Positions 1-12,065 of a DNA stretch of 64,000 nucleotides are shown here, one piece after another (positions within the stretch are counted from its first letter, which is position 1; every line of letters begins with the position of its first letter). Source of the stretch: Paralithodes platypus (taxonomy: Eukaryota; Arthropoda; Malacostraca; Decapoda; Lithodidae); assembly GCA_032716605.1 (NCBI GenBank), contig CM064509.1:37915921-37979920 (forward strand), given 5' to 3'. The translations under genes were made by a program, and so were the position numbers. The notes under the pieces were generated by a model. That model searched no databases. It was not told the DNA's origin and saw nothing but the letters and a program-made list of their open reading frames with translations.

Positions 1-523
1 TCGCCTTCCAGATTCCTCCTTCCGTAACCATATCCTCCATGCACTCCCTCGTATCCATCTGCAGATGCTCCCACGTGACCATTCAGGTCCCCTCCCAGGA
101 TTGTTATTTCATTCTCCAAGAGGCCCAAAATGACACTGACGGCGTCATTCCAGAAGTCCTCTTTTAACTCTTTCTGTAGGCTAGCCTGTGGAGCATATGC
201 AGATATCACATTTAGGATTCTTTCACCAACTTTCAACTTCAAAACAATCAGCCTTTCACTAACTCTCGTAATCTGAAGCACACTTTCCGCCAGCTCTTCA
301 GCCACCAGAACACCCACTCCTCCTTTCGCTTTATCAGTCTCCACCCCCTTCCAGTAGATCCTATATCTTTTCTTTCTTCCAATCCACTGTACCCCAGGCC
401 CTTTCCAGAGTGTTTCCTGGGCACAGCAGACGTCCACTCGCCTCCTCTCACACATCTCAGCCACTTCATTTGCACGCAGATTCAAACTGCCAACATTCAC
501 ACGAGCAAGTCTGAGATTGTGGG
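1..523 (-). mobile_element. LINE endonuclease (APE-type) fragment, runs off the window
   Basis: The - strand is open from about 523 to the window edge and reads as the N-terminal endonuclease of a non-LTR retrotransposon: NVGSLNLRANEVAEM, RRVDVCCAQETLWKGPG, KGGVGVLVAEELAESV, NVISAYAPQASL and GGDLNGHVGASADGYEG. The QETxW, SAYAPQ and GDLNGHVG blocks are typical of the family. Because it continues beyond base 1, completeness cannot be judged. Confidence 0.85.
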
Positions 524-1284
524 GGGCATTTGGAATATATCATGGAAAGCTCACATAGCTGGGAGTCGTCTCAACTGGTTAAAGACACCCTAGAAGCCCC
601 AGGTCACATCCAGAATAATAAACAGATAAAATTGCCTACAAGGTCTTACACCGATGACAGGCAAGGCGGTCAGAGCAAATAGACATCACATCTCCCAGAG
701 AGTTCGTTATTTTAACACTTAGAAGTTAGAACACTCAACACAACAATTCATATTTTGTTCTTGTACTCATCGTTTTTTTTATCAAGATATTATTCCTGTA
801 CGGTACTCATTGTTCTACCTTTCCCTGTTCCTCTCTATCTATTGCTGGAAGCCTTACTCCCCTTTACGAGGGTGGCCATATACAAAACACACCCAAGCGG
901 ACCTGTCCTATATGAGAAGGACAACCCTTGCCAGTTTATAAATACAGTATACAGGATTGACCACTCAACTTGGGATCCGTCCAACTGTGAGGCCCTCTAT
1001 GTATCTCTTTAGCACTATTTTTGCTAGTGGTGTGCGGCTAGTACATCCCCTAATCTGCTTCACCCTTAGGTAACCAGTGTGGATTTGTATGTTTACACCC
1101 CTAGACAGCTTGCCAACCTAGGGTGACGAGTCCCATCCAACCGGATTTTTACAAAGTTGTCTCCTCTAGTTGGGTTGCCGACCAAGGCTAATGAGTCCCA
1201 TCTACCTGGTTGCTGAACTTATATAATAAAGCAAGTGGCTGGTTTTCTGATCCTTATTATTTCTCAATACATATATCATATATT
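524..1284. other. No gene recognised
   Basis: The stretch contains two related copies of a motif reading roughly 'gccaacctaggctaatgagtcccatc' around 1108-1206. I see no coding signal. Confidence 0.3.
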
Positions 1285-1640
1285 AAATAGCACTGTATGA
1301 ATATTCCCATATTCAAAATATGCTATAGGGGTGCAATGCCTGGCGAGTTATCTGCTCAACAGGTGGCGTTGTGTGTGTGTAAGTGTGAGAGTCCGAGTGT
1401 AGGGGATGAGACAGTGAAGCACGGGAACGAGGTGGCTTCAGAGATGGGGTCGTTTCGGGCCATGAGTGAGCACCGTGCCTCATGTGAAGGCAAGATGGCA
1501 GGTGCTCGTTGTACTCTACGTGCTTCACATGTCTCACTCCCTAGACTGGAACAAGACCTCACGGGCTTCACTGTTCATTGTAAAGCGGTGAATGTTAAGG
1601 CTCTCAGCCTATGCCCGAGAGGAAGTAAGTTGGAATATAG
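1285..1640. repeat. Dispersed repeat, also inverted at about 3600-3965 and partly at 24340-24440
   Basis: The 1285-1400 segment (tgaatattcccatattc onward) matches the reverse complement of 3600-3965. The 1545-1640 segment (ctctcagcctatgcccgag) matches 24340-24440 in TUG intron 3. The open frames in it are not protein-like. Confidence 0.55.
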
Positions 1641-1710
1641 AGAAAAAAAAAAATATATATATATATAGTCTATGGTAGTGGGTTATAATTCTAGAAGCAC
1701 CTATAATAGC

Positions 1711-2000
1711 ATATACAACTGTGCAACTCTCCAACCCAAGAGTGAAACGTTACTCTCAAACTTTCTTCTACTCAACAGCTGAGCTCTGGAGCTCTCTCCC
1801 AGAATCAGTCTTTCCCTCTTCCTATGACTTAAATTGCTTCAAACTCTGTGTGTCCAGGCATTTTGGCTCGAACGTCCCTTGATTTTGGCCCTGTCACTCT
1901 TTCAACTATGGGGGAGGCACTCGCTATAGGCAGTTATGCCTTTTGCCTCCCTCAATCACATAGAGAGAGAGAAAAAAAAAAAAAAAAAAAAAAAAAAAAC
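1711..2000 (+). mobile_element. 5'-truncated LINE 3' end with poly-A (family 1)
   Basis: The sequence is nearly identical to 5340-5607: the RT C-terminus (NPRVKRYSQTFFYSTAELW), a very short 3' UTR ending in ctccctcaatcacatag, then a poly-A run of more than 20. It is a short retrotransposed copy. Confidence 0.85.
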
Positions 2001-2270
2001 ATGATAGTGACCTACAACATCCTATTCTTACAGTTTCTTACAGTTCAAATACCTATCCATTTTTTCTTGTGTTGTACCTGTTCGGGATCTGTCTCGAGTC
2101 GGCCATCCACAGCTATGGGGTATGTGCTTGTGTATATACATACATACATACCTATCCCAAGAAAATAGCTCATCATACATACCTCCCCACCCCACCTTCT
2201 CTTTTGGTGCCATTGGTGTCATTAGCCTCTCATTATACTCACATACGTCCATACCCATAATAATTACTTG
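2000..2270. other. Intergenic, with a GTCTCGAGTCGGC-type LINE 3' UTR scrap
   Basis: Around 2075-2120 there is a short match to the family B LINE 3' UTR (gggatctgtctcgagtcggcc). Imperfect TACA/CATA microsatellite follows. Confidence 0.4.
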
Positions 2271-2599
2271 GCAATGCTGATATGGCGTGATCTTTGGATC
2301 TAAATTCTACCACACAGGAGAAAATCTAAAACATCACCCCGCTGTTTGATAATTATGGCACCCAAATACTGTCCAAAGAACAATATGGCCGCTCTCTCTA
2401 ACTAGAGGAACTTAGGTTCAAGGGTTGTGATCATTGAACTCCACTACAAAAATATGTGACTCATCACTTGCATCACAATAGGTAAATATTGAAGCTGCCA
2501 GATGGTAATTGAGAGTGGCATTTGAATGCTCAATATCCTTCTCTATTACAGTACTGTACATAGCAACAGCTCAGATCTTTGAAATTACAATAAAGTCCA

Positions 2600-2805
2600 G
2601 CCATAACACTGCCCCACCATATTATAATGTAAAACTTGCAAAATAAACAAACCAAAACGTATACGAACACAGTAAAAAGACAAAACAACGAATCAAAATC
2701 GCTATGTGGAAACAACGCTTAAGTAAAATAATGATTTATAAATAAAAGAACACAATCCACCACATAGGGTGTACATCACTACATGAGCAAGTTAATCTGC
2801 TGGCA
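2600..2805 (-). repeat. Repeat A copy (antisense)
   Basis: This dispersed repeat appears at least 15 times in the window. Its forward form reads from ccctatgtggtggattgtg through ccacatagcgattttgat to ttgcaagttttacatttt. Copies start at different points but share that right end, as expected for a retrotransposed, 5'-truncated element. No coding region is visible. Confidence 0.75.
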
Positions 2806-3002
2806 TACTGCTAACAGTGCTTCAACAAGACTCAACAGTCCCCCTGGAGCACCTATCTGCACCACACCAGCTTTAACAGTGCTACAAGATTTTCTGGCAA
2901 GAATGTAGTTACCGGTGTACCGCCCGCCTTGTTTACACTACGCGGACGCTCACCATCATGTTCCCGTCTATTTTGACTGCCTTTGGATACAAAAATACAT
3001 TA

Positions 3003-3035
3003 CCCTAACCAAACAACCTAACCTAACCTAACCTA
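3003..3035. repeat. Interstitial TAACC repeats
   Basis: Four tandem or near-tandem copies of the arthropod-type telomere pentamer. Confidence 0.7.
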
Positions 3036-3149
3036 GTATTATAGATTTATAAGTATTTATAGATGGTTTATGTTGTACTGATGTCGGTAGTGGTACACCC
3101 GATAACTACATCCATCCCGATTTTTTTACAGTAAATTGTTAAGTGTCCA

Positions 3150-3600
3150 ACCAATGTAAAGTTAGTTAAACAAACTTCATCATCATCATCCTCTCCGACA
3201 CCTTGTTTCCTGCAAGGAAATGCTATAATAAAGGATGGCCATGAAAGAAATGACTCCAGGCATGCTTCCTTTACCCGTGCCACAATGCCCCTTTTTTCTT
3301 CAATACCGGTACATTTTTCCACTTCATCTCCCATACTATAGGTGGTCTTACACTACCAGCTGTTCCACACACCTCACTTCCACATATTTTTCTTAGCATT
3401 CTGTTCTTAACTAGTCTTTGAAAATGACCAAACACTTCAAAGTATTTATCTTTATCAACTCAACCACACCACATTCAATGCCCAAAAATAGCTCTTCCAT
3501 TCCAAAAGACTCATACTCTTCCCTATTATATTTTTTCCTTGTTTCAACTCTACCTCCAGACATAAGCTTACAGCCTGTAGCCTAGATTCAACTGCTCAAC
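3150..3600 (-). mobile_element. Decayed LINE C-terminus
   Basis: Read on the - strand it gives ECGVVELIKINTLKCFGHF, then NRMLRKICGSEVCG, RPPIVW, and a degraded FCHGHP-type end. This is the usual order at the C-terminus of an RTE-like or related LINE. A second copy of its last 150 bp is at 34544-34705. Stops and frameshifts are present. Confidence 0.7.
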
Positions 3601-4179
3601 ACGGTAAAGTGGCATCAGGTGGTTTAATTCACAATGGCAAATGAGACATCGAGACAGGTCGAGTGTTGCAACTAGCTCGTTCATGGTCTTACCTTCATAA
3701 ACCTACGACACCTGATTGTCTCCTCATGGCCCGTTGAACTATGACCTCCCGAAGTTGCATCGCCATACGACACCTGGTTGTCTCCTCGTGGCCCGTTGCA
3801 ACTATGACCTCTCTAAGTTGCATCGCTACTATCTCGCCGTCTCATCTCACAATCTCAGACACCTCTCTCTCACTCTCTCTCAAATGCCAACTATTGAACT
3901 GTTTACTCACTAGGCACTGCCCTCATGGCATATTATGAATATGGGAATATTCATACAGTACTGTACTAATTTACTAGAAACAGTGAGGGTATTTTTATGG
4001 CGTGTCAGTGGGCTTTTGTGGTGATGCATTCAAAGTAAGAACAACAAAAATTCCATCCCAATAATATCTTCCCACTGACTTATCAGGATTTGAACCCAGG
4101 ACTTCTCTTGGGAGCAGCATACTAATCCTCAAATTCTTTTTCACTTCTTCCCTGACCATTCTTCCATTAAGGATACAAT

Positions 4180-4500
4180 AAAGTTCCCAAATCATCCTTC
4201 TCCCTTGCATTTTGACTTTAATTTAACTTTCCATTTTAACATATGTGCACAGTGGGCTACAGGTCCCATATACTGGAAAATTTCAACCTCTTCCAATTCT
4301 TCAGCTTAATTTTACAATTTTTCTCCTGGTCCTTCTTGACTCTATATTTTGTCTTACAATCTATGGTTTCATACAATATTTTCTCAAACAGCATTATACA
4401 TTTCCCTGGTGATATTTAATTTCCTCTTTTCATACACCATGTTGAAGTCAGTGACCACTCTATGCAGTGTTTTCACATTTGACACCAACAACACGGCATC
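4180..4500 (-). mobile_element. Decayed LINE reverse-transcriptase fragment with YADD box
   Basis: The - strand reads GYADDAVLLVSNVKTLHRVV and then TDFNMVYEKRKLNI, the RT catalytic YADD and the following helix, before stops accumulate. It is probably part of the same antisense element as 3150-3600 and 6200-6370. Confidence 0.7.
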
Positions 4501-4541
4501 GTCCGCATATCCATCTATCTATCTATATACTCAGGCCCAAT

Positions 4542-5607
4542 TGTTCACTACCTCACCCTATAAACTCCGGTGTTCCTCAGGGCTCTGTCCTATCTCCTAT
4601 TCTCTTTCTAATTTTTATAAATGATCTCCTTAACTGTACCTTAATTCCCATCCATTCATACGCAGACGACTCAACCTTACACTACTCCATTAGTTTTTCA
4701 GAACGCCCCAGCCAGCAATCCCTCAACGACAAACGTAATGAAGCCATAGAACTCTTAAATTCTGATCTAAATACTATTTCCAATTGGGGCAGAGAAAACC
4801 TTGTTAACTTTAATGCTTCCAAAACCCAATTTCTCCATCTATCTACCCGTCAGGATCTCCCAGCGGACTATCCCTTATTCTTCAACAATTCAAAAATCAA
4901 CCCTTCATCTTCTCTCAATATTCTTGGTGTCTCTTTTTCTTCTGCTCTCATTTGGAAGGACCATATTACCAGTCTTGCTAAGGCAGCCTCCCAGAAGCTG
5001 GGTGTGCTCAACCGCCTTAGGGGATTCTTTTCCCCTGCACAGCTTCTTGCTCTGTACAGGGGCATAGTGCGCCCTTGTATTGAGTATTGTTCACATGTGT
5101 GGGGAGGTTCCTCTCACACCGCTCTCCTAGACAAAGTTGAAAGGAAGGCCTTTCGTATCATTAACTCCCGTCCACTCACCAACTCTCTGCAATCTCTCTC
5201 TCTCCGCCGCAATGTTGCATCTCTCTCGCTATTCTATCGCTACTATAATAATCAGTGTTCCTCAGAGCTATCCCAGTGCATACCACCTCCTTTACGTAGG
5301 GCACGTGGTACCTGTCTTGCAACTCAATCCCACCCCTACTCTGTGCAACTCTCCAACCCAAGAGTGAAACGTTACTCTCAAACTTTCTTCTACTCAACAG
5401 CTGAGCTCTGGAACTCTCTCCCAGAATCAGTCTTTCCCTCTTCCTATGACTTAAATTGCTTCAAACTCCGTGTGTCCAGGCATTTTGGCTCGAACGTCCC
5501 TTGCTTTTGGCGCTGTCACTCTTTCAACTATGGGGGAGGCACTCGCTATAGGCAGTTATGCCTTTTGCCTCCCTCAATCACATAGAAAAAAAAAAAAAAA
5601 AAAAAAA
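4542..5607 (+). mobile_element. LINE family 1, 3' half with intact RT C-terminus and poly-A
   Basis: An uninterrupted frame to the stop at 5585 encodes SGVPQGSVLSPILFLIFIND, HSYADDST (catalytic YADD), NASKTQFLHLS, LNILGVSFSSALIWKDHI, GIVRPCIEYCSHVWGGSSHT and AELWNSLPESVFPSS. This is the palm-to-C-terminal region of a Jockey/I/CR1-group RT. The endonuclease and N-terminal RT are missing (5' truncation). A poly-A of about 24 starts at 5584. The open frame suggests recent insertion. The bases just upstream (4507-4541) are a TCTA tract and the 3' tip of another LINE. Confidence 0.9.
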
Positions 5608-5639
5608 TCCCCTTTTCCTTTTTTTTAAGGCATAATACA

Positions 5640-6380
5640 ATCTTCCACTCTCTTCACTCTACTTCCAGCTTAGTTCCGATGCCCATTTATCCTGCCCTAC
5701 ATTCTCTGCTCGCTCCATCCATGAACAGTCGCAGTCAGTAATTTGGATACGTTTTGAGGCTTCAATCTGATTTAATGAACCTCTGAAATCAAATAATCAT
5801 GAAGAGCATTAACAAGGAGATCCAATTGACTACTTGCGAGTTTTGGGCTATAAGGAAGTTGGAGCTGTAGACATCGACATTTTGCAGAATTACCAGCCAA
5901 AATATGGTTGTAGTGCATATATACCGGTATATATTATATAAACTCATAAAATCTAACTCGACATACTTTGTATCCATCAGAAACCCACATTATTATTGGA
6001 TTATTATTTAATATTGATGTTTTTGGCTCCAACTTCCTTATAGCATGAAACTCGCAAGTGGTCAATTCAGCCTGAGACAGTTTAGAATACTGTATGTATG
6101 TAAAATAATTAATGATTGCGACTGTACATATTAAATAGCCAAGGTGACAATACCCATCCCTGTCTTACTCCTACATTGACCTAAAAACTATCAGTAAAAA
6201 CTTGTGGCCAACCTTCACATTTGCCAATGCATTTCTACAAAAATATATTACTGTACTGTCAATATCAACTTCCCTTCCACTCTGTAAATTGTCAACAACT
6301 GCTACAGGCCCTCCCAATCCACTTTATCATATGCCATTTCCTAATTCATGTTGCATTTCTATTTTTTCTAATTATTTCTA
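5640..6380 (-). mobile_element. Decayed LINE RT fragment (- strand, about 6200-6380) and unassigned flank
   Basis: The reverse strand around 6370-6270 reads AYDKVDWEGL-like sequence followed by an FTEWKG-like block, the RT fingers/palm region, heavily mutated. The rest is AT-rich with no call. Confidence 0.45.
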
Positions 6381-6389
6381 CTCTTTGTA

Positions 6390-6603
6390 CGGTCGCGTTA
6401 ATAAGTCATGTCCCAGCTGTCGTTACGTTTGGTTCGCTCTGTGCTGTATTAATGTCTGTCAGATATTGAATAGGTTACCAGGTAAGTGTAGGAACAGGTT
6501 TGTATATCTCACTCGAAATGAATAAATCTAGTATAAATATTGCTGACACCAATTATTGATCAAAATATACTTGGTACCGAGACATCACTTATTAGCGCGA
6601 TTG
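6390..6603. mobile_element. MITE family A, copy 1
   Basis: The element is about 214 bp with TIRs CGGTCGCGttAATAAGT and its complement at the right end, flanked by TA on both sides. TA target and CAGT/CGGT ends suggest a mariner/pogo-type non-autonomous element. No coding capacity. Confidence 0.8.
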
Positions 6604-7104
6604 TACATTTTCCATGGGCAAATGATATTGGAGCGGCTTCAAATCACATAAGTAAAGAGTCAACCAGTTGTTTATAAAGATTGATGGCTGTTACTTACTT
6701 GTGGTCGTTTCTGTCCCCTCTACTGACTGTAGGTAAAGGTAGGTAAGGGTCACTAGATATGTTGTTGCTTGATTTCCTTTCCTTTGTAAGGTGCTTTGTC
6801 TTCAGGCTTTCATTGGTAGGATTTACTTTTTGAACGGTGACCAGTTGTTGTTCTCAGCAAGTGCCAATTCAACCAATACTGTTAGGTTAAGCTAGTAAAT
6901 TGGCACTGGTTTTTAATCCCTGGATGATTTGGCAGTGATTGAGTTGTCACTTGTCCAGGACCCTCTCAAACAATGGCACCACAGGCAGGCACTCCTTGTC
7001 ACCACACACTCAGCACTGAGGAGAGGAACTTAGGTTAGAGAAACACACAGCAAACTAGGGTGACACAACAGAACTAGCTCATCACCCTCCTACACTGTTC
7101 AAAT

Positions 7105-7245
7105 CACCCTCTTCCCCTGTTGCACCCTCTCCCGCACTTCTTCCTCCATACTCCCATCTTACCTTAACACACTGCCCAAGTACACCCTCTGCCGACCATC
7201 TTTCTCCATACTCCCATCTTAACTCAACACACTGCCCAAGTACGG
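7105..7245. repeat. Two-copy tandem repeat of about 70 bp
   Basis: ctccatactcccatctta and cacactgcccaagtac recur in the same order in both units, with few mismatches. Confidence 0.7.
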
Positions 7246-7252
7246 TACTTAA

Positions 7253-7547
7253 CCCACTAGATCCCAGCGTCGCACGTGATGCGTTGGCAGTGTTTGATCA
7301 CCAGCTCCCAGCGACGCATCACGTGCGTCCGGCATATTAAAATCAGTTACGTGGCTCGTAAGGTAGGAAATGGCGGGAGAATAGGAGGGGGAGGTACCGT
7401 AGTGTGTGGGCGAGCCGGGCCGGTAGGTGTGAGCGGGCCAAGACAGCTGTGCAGCCGGTGGTGGTGGGCTTAGTGGGGGCTACTTTACCCACTTACTTCA
7501 CCGCGACTTTGGACCTTCATTACTCCTGTCGTATGGGAGCTAGAGGG
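7253..7547. mobile_element. TTAA-flanked TIR element (family E)
   Basis: The left end TTAACCCACTAGATCCCA is the imperfect complement of the right end TGGGAGCTAGAGGGTTGA. An internal inverted pair (GCGTCGCACGTGATGCG / CGCATCACGTGCGTC) would fold into a hairpin. It is probably a piggyBac-type MITE. Confidence 0.55.
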
Positions 7548-8095
7548 TTGAGATTTGTGTGAGACACTCCTTAGGATGTACACATTACAATGCCATACTC
7601 AGTATTCACCCTAGTGCTGCCGGGCGGGTGGTCATGCGGGGGAGGTGAACTTTCGACCCCCCCCCCCTCCCCCCCCCCCAAATGACCGAGGTGAGTATTT
7701 TTTAAATTTTTTCTTCATTTCTCACCTTTCTCTTCCATTTTAGCTAAACAAAAAAAATTGAGGCTCCCCCCCAAAAAAAAAAAATATCCGAGGCGATTTT
7801 TTTTTTTTTCATTTCTCACCCTTGTCTTCCATTTTAGCAAACAATAACAAAAAAGTGAAAATCGCTTTGGAATAGGATGAACAAAATAATATAACTAGCC
7901 GGGGCTCAGCGGGTTAAATGAGCTGACATTCTCCATAACCTGGCTATTACTATTACAGCAAAAAAAATCTGCTGTTTTACTATTAGCATTACTTACTAAC
8001 CCTGTATCTATTCATTGTCGATAGTATCAATTGCTTGCTTTTGCGATTTCCTTAGTTTATTTGTACAATAAATGTAGGCTATTTGTAGGGTACTA
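7548..8095. other. Low-complexity C-, A- and T-runs
   Basis: There is a C-run near 7660-7680 and A/T runs near 7770-7815, with a partial duplication (cattttagc...aaca). No gene is visible. Confidence 0.4.
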
Positions 8096-8099
8096 ATTG

Positions 8100-8420
8100 T
8101 TAGGGGATCTACAGTATATGCTCAGGCCCAATCCCCACTTTTCCTATGTTTTTATTTTATTTTCCTCTATTTTAATTATTTATTTATTTATTTTTGTATT
8201 TTCTTGGGGGTGGCCGACTCAAGACAGAGCAAGAACAGGAAAACACAAAACACAAGACAAAACAATGAACAAACACAGACAAAACACAAAATTCACACAC
8301 ATCTAGGTCACCCAGGAGAATACCCAGAGACCAGGGTCACCAAGGTCGCTCCAGCACTCCCCCGGCCCCCGACCACCCGGAGAGGCTCCGATCTCGGCAG
8401 GCAGACATGTCAAATTGCAA
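8100..8420 (-). mobile_element. LINE family B 3' UTR copy (antisense)
   Basis: The - strand runs from tctgcctgccgagatcgga through aggtcgctccagc-type sequence and gactcaagac-type sequence to GGGATTGGGCCTGAG and a degenerate TAGA tail. The same unit is at 17965-18290 and 22620-22935. At 37540-38230 it is joined to LINE coding sequence, which identifies it as a LINE 3' UTR. Confidence 0.75.
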
Positions 8421-8479
8421 ATTACTGTACCTTATTATAAAATTTGATACAAATTGTAGTTTCTTCATACAGAATTTAG

Positions 8480-8740
8480 AAATATTTACCAGAACGTCCC
8501 GTACTTCCCAAACTGACTAATTCCTTGAACATGACGATAGTGCATTGTTATATGTGCTTGCTTGGGAACCAGATTAACTTGCACATGTAGTAGTGTACAC
8601 CCTATGTGGTGGATTGTGTTCTTTTATTCCAAATTTTATTTTATTAAGCGTTGTTTCCACATAGCGATTTTGATTAGTTCTTTTGCTAATTTTGTATTTG
8701 TTTATTTTGCAAGTTTTACATTATAATTATCTATAAATAT
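8480..8740 (+). repeat. Repeat A copy (forward, nearly full length)
   Basis: It spans from ccagaacgtcccgtacttcc through caccctatgtggtggattg to ttgcaagttttacatt, about 260 bp. Confidence 0.75.
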
Positions 8741-8942
8741 TAAAAATACATATTACTACGTAATAGAGCTGGTCCTACCCAGAGTGAGGTTAGCCGTTTC
8801 TGTCTGTCTCTTTGACTGTCCTACTTTTCCTTCTCGGGGCGGGAAGCTAGGAATCCTCCCTTGTAAAATTCACCTACTAGACGAGACAGAGAAAGGGGCA
8901 ATAGAATGCGAAAGTGGTCCCAGTGTGGGGATCCCTGTGGGG

Positions 8943-9222
8943 GTCGGTTTTTACACCATACCCGAAAGAGGATTTATGGAGCTCCGATCTTACTCTCAAC
9001 CATCTGAACAATTTAACCAGCACACCTAAACTTCGTTAAATGCGGAAATAGCCTCACGAAAATATCATGCCCTGGTGGGGGCACGAACTCTCGACCCTTG
9101 GGTGTGAGGCAGACACCTTACCAGTTAGACCAATAGAGATATCCCACTTGGCCTGTTCGGCTCAGGGTATTTCCGCATCCGAGGTCTGTTTAGGCTAGCC
9201 TACTTTCACTGACTTTACACCA
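8943..9222 (-). mobile_element. tRNA-derived SINE (family H), antisense
   Basis: The - strand at about 9150-9090 has a tRNA-like promoter: TGGTCTAACTGGTAAGG (A box) and GGGTCGAGAGTTCG (B box). It is followed by about 190 bp of non-tRNA body. Other copies are at 51911-52190 (whole) and 17697-17798 (body only). Confidence 0.75.
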
Positions 9223-9264
9223 GACCCTAAGAATGGGAACTTTAAATGTTTCTGTTAAGGCTCT

Positions 9265-9490
9265 GTCTCGAGTCGGACACCCCCAGTTATGGGGTGTGTT
9301 TGAGTATACTGCACATACATACATGATACATACATAAAATTACATATTACTATTACTGTACCCCATGTCTGGTCAGGGTATCATTATTCTGGGTTGCCTA
9401 CCTATCTATCTATTTCCAGACGCCTTGATCACCGATGGGGTGGCCACGGATGAATCGCTTCTATGCTCCTCGGTCATCCATCAGCCTGAG
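9265..9490 (-). mobile_element. LINE 3'-end fragments with TATC tail
   Basis: At 9395-9490 a CTATCTATCTAT tract is followed by the complement of the C-terminal ...HPFGDHGI-type end seen at 30540-30591. At 9265-9300 there is a scrap of the GTCTCGAGTCGG 3' UTR. Confidence 0.5.
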
Positions 9491-9645
9491 TTTGGGTTAT
9501 TTTTTGGTGTAATCGGGTTTTTTCAAGTGTCGATAACGAAATTCCTCCATGCGAACTATAATGAGAAAAATATGACGAGTCTATTGGTCCCTATTTTCCC
9601 TAATAAATTATTTCTAATAGGGCTGCGAAAGAGGTCTTGAGTATT
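9490..9645. repeat. Dispersed repeat P
   Basis: It matches 19880-19945 plus 20221-20310 (gttttttcaagtgt, then gaaattcctccatgcg and gagtctattggtccctattt). The second locus is split by a MITE, so this copy shows the empty site. Confidence 0.75.
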
Positions 9646-9847
9646 ATCCACCTGGCAGGGGTAGACTAGGCTATAAAACGATATAGGCCTAGCCGCCTAG
9701 CCTAATACCGTAATCTATTGAACAAGCTTGTATGGACTCTACCACGTGCAACTTGCCAAAACTCGATCTTAGTTTCATTGATGACCGCTTCGTAAGCTTG
9801 GATGGCAAATATTCAGGTCAGGTCAGGTGGTGGACATGAGGTACAGT

Positions 9848-10500
9848 TGGCCAATAAAGTTGTCTCCGTTGTCAGTACGGTTTGTAGGCTATTAACCCTT
9901 TCTCTGCGGGGTGTTTTGGGCCATTTAGGGCATATTGAGGCACTCCTGAATGATAAATCAAGCATCTGCATTAAATGAACTGTATTCTGCCGAAAACTAG
10001 GCGAAAATAGCTTCAAAATGAGACCAGAACGGGCCTCGTACGTGGCCTGGTTCACCCGCAGCGGTGCCAGTGAAACGCGGGAAAACCGCTATTTGTTAGC
10101 ACTCGCTCGCTTGGCTACACTTTTGTGAGAGGCAGAGAGAGACCCGCGCGAGACACAGTCTACCTCAGTGAGCCGCTCGCTGCTCTGAGGGTCGGAGGTG
10201 GGCCCCTCACGCTCCCGCCCACTGACACTCGATTTTTACGGTTTTTAAAGGCTTTTAAAGCCTGGAAATTGCTGCAAATTGCCAGGACGTTCCAGAACGT
10301 CACCCGCAGCGAAAGGGTTAATGTCCGTCAGATGTTGAATAGCTATATATAGGGTTTGTCAAAATAGGTATGTTTGTATAATATCCCACTCGAAACGAAT
10401 GGAATTTATCTAGTTTTACACCGGGTGGAAACCATCGATATATTATTTAGACAAATATGTTAGTTAGGTCATGTACTTCATTGCCATATATGTCCACCCC
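9848..10500. mobile_element. MITE family A-like copy interrupted by MITE D
   Basis: The left part 9848-9895 (TTGGCCAATAAAGT, gtcagtacg) and the right part from 10318 (aatgtccgtcagatgttgaata, cactcgaaacgaatgg) align with the two halves of family A around its internal TTAA. The 3' end is degraded. Confidence 0.55.
9896..10317. mobile_element. MITE family D, TTAA-flanked
   Basis: The 422-bp element begins CCCTTTCTCTGCGGGG and ends cacCCGCAGCGAAAGGG, with TTAA on both sides. TTAA plus CCC/GGG ends is the piggyBac signature. It sits in a family A copy. Confidence 0.75.
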
Positions 10501-10529
10501 GTCGGAAATTCATTATAAAAAAAATATAA

Positions 10530-11724
10530 ACAGGAAAGTGAGCTGGATTTAGACCGTCGCGCACTCATTGACATGAACGTGAGCTGGGTTTAGACCGTCG
10601 GCGAGACAGGTTAGTTTTTGGTTAGGTTGGTTTGGTTAGGCTAATTTTTTGCATTTTCCGATGGGGTTCATAAAAAAACATGGAAAAACTAAATAAGATG
10701 GTCACTAATTTTCCCATGGATTTTTGTATTTTTCCCTGTTAGTTTTCATCAATATATAGTGTAAAAACGTATTTTAGCAAAACTTGGCTCGGGTTTTAAG
10801 GTATTTCAAAGGCCTAAAACCCAATATTTCGAAAACCCGAGCCAAGTTTTTTTTGGCCAAAGCTGGCTCGGATTTTTCGAGTTTGTAGACAATAAAATTA
10901 CAGTAACCTCATTTAGAAATTTGGCTCAGGTTTCCCGAAATTGCAAAGCCATAAAACCCGAATTTTGGAAAACCCGAGCCAAGTTTTGGCAAAACTTGGC
11001 TCGGATTTTGCGAGTTTTAAGAGTAAACAAATTAAAGTAACCTAATTTAGAATTTTGGCTCATGTTTCCCTAAATTGCAAACCCCAAAAAGCATAATTTT
11101 GGAAAACCCGAGCCAATTTTTGGCAAAACTTGGATCGGATTTTGAAAATCGAAAAAGACTAACGAAATGTCGGAAATCGGCTCATGATTTGGTAAAAATT
11201 GAAGAAACCCCGGACAGCCTTTTTACTAGTTAACCCAAAAACGGCGAGGGAGGGAGGGGGGGGGGTATTGAACTAGCTCCCCATGGGCGAGCATATTGGC
11301 TCCATTCAGGCCTATAATCGTCATTTTACGATAAATATCGTTATTACTTATTCATGAGCCTATTTTACCTTCACTATGAAGATAGTAACCTGTAACAACA
11401 ATAAAACAAGTGAAAATATAATTTTTCTGGTCAAAATCGCGAATATAGATGGACCAGCCCATTCATGAATTATGGAGAAAATTGAGGCAACTCCTCCCTC
11501 CACCAGGCCTCAAGCCACACTGAGCCTACTCAAACACACACTCGGTTATGTAACACACTCGCTAGGCACGTAAGCACATCCTCCACACAGTTTGCTAATG
11601 TTAGCACAAAAATATACCAACGAATTAGGGAATAACAGGGAAAATAGGTGATAATTGAAGGGGGAGGGGAAAGGGAGGAAGGAGGGGATGTGGAGGAGTG
11701 ATATGCGGTATAGGGAGAAAAAAA

Positions 11725-11770
<46 letters not shown>

Positions 11771-12034
11771 TGTTTAGTGCTACTGGCCCTACCTGGGGCT
11801 GTTTAAATATTTTGTTTAGGCCTCCCTCTTAAGAGCTTTGCCGCCGTCGCCCAGTAAAACCTCTTATGAGCTTTGCAGCCGTTTACGGGTTAATTCTAGT
11901 TTTTTGTTTATTTTTCTTTGATATAGTGTTGTTTAATACCGAGGACCGTCGCATTTTAGTATTTTCAACATTAGCCTAACCTAACCTAACCGAAAACTAA
12001 CCGAAACCCAGCTCATGTTCCCTGTTTATGGGTG

Positions 12035-12065
<31 letters not shown>

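Noticed and set aside
3003..3035. True telomere or chromosome end
   Set aside because: Only four pentamer units, embedded in ordinary sequence on both sides.
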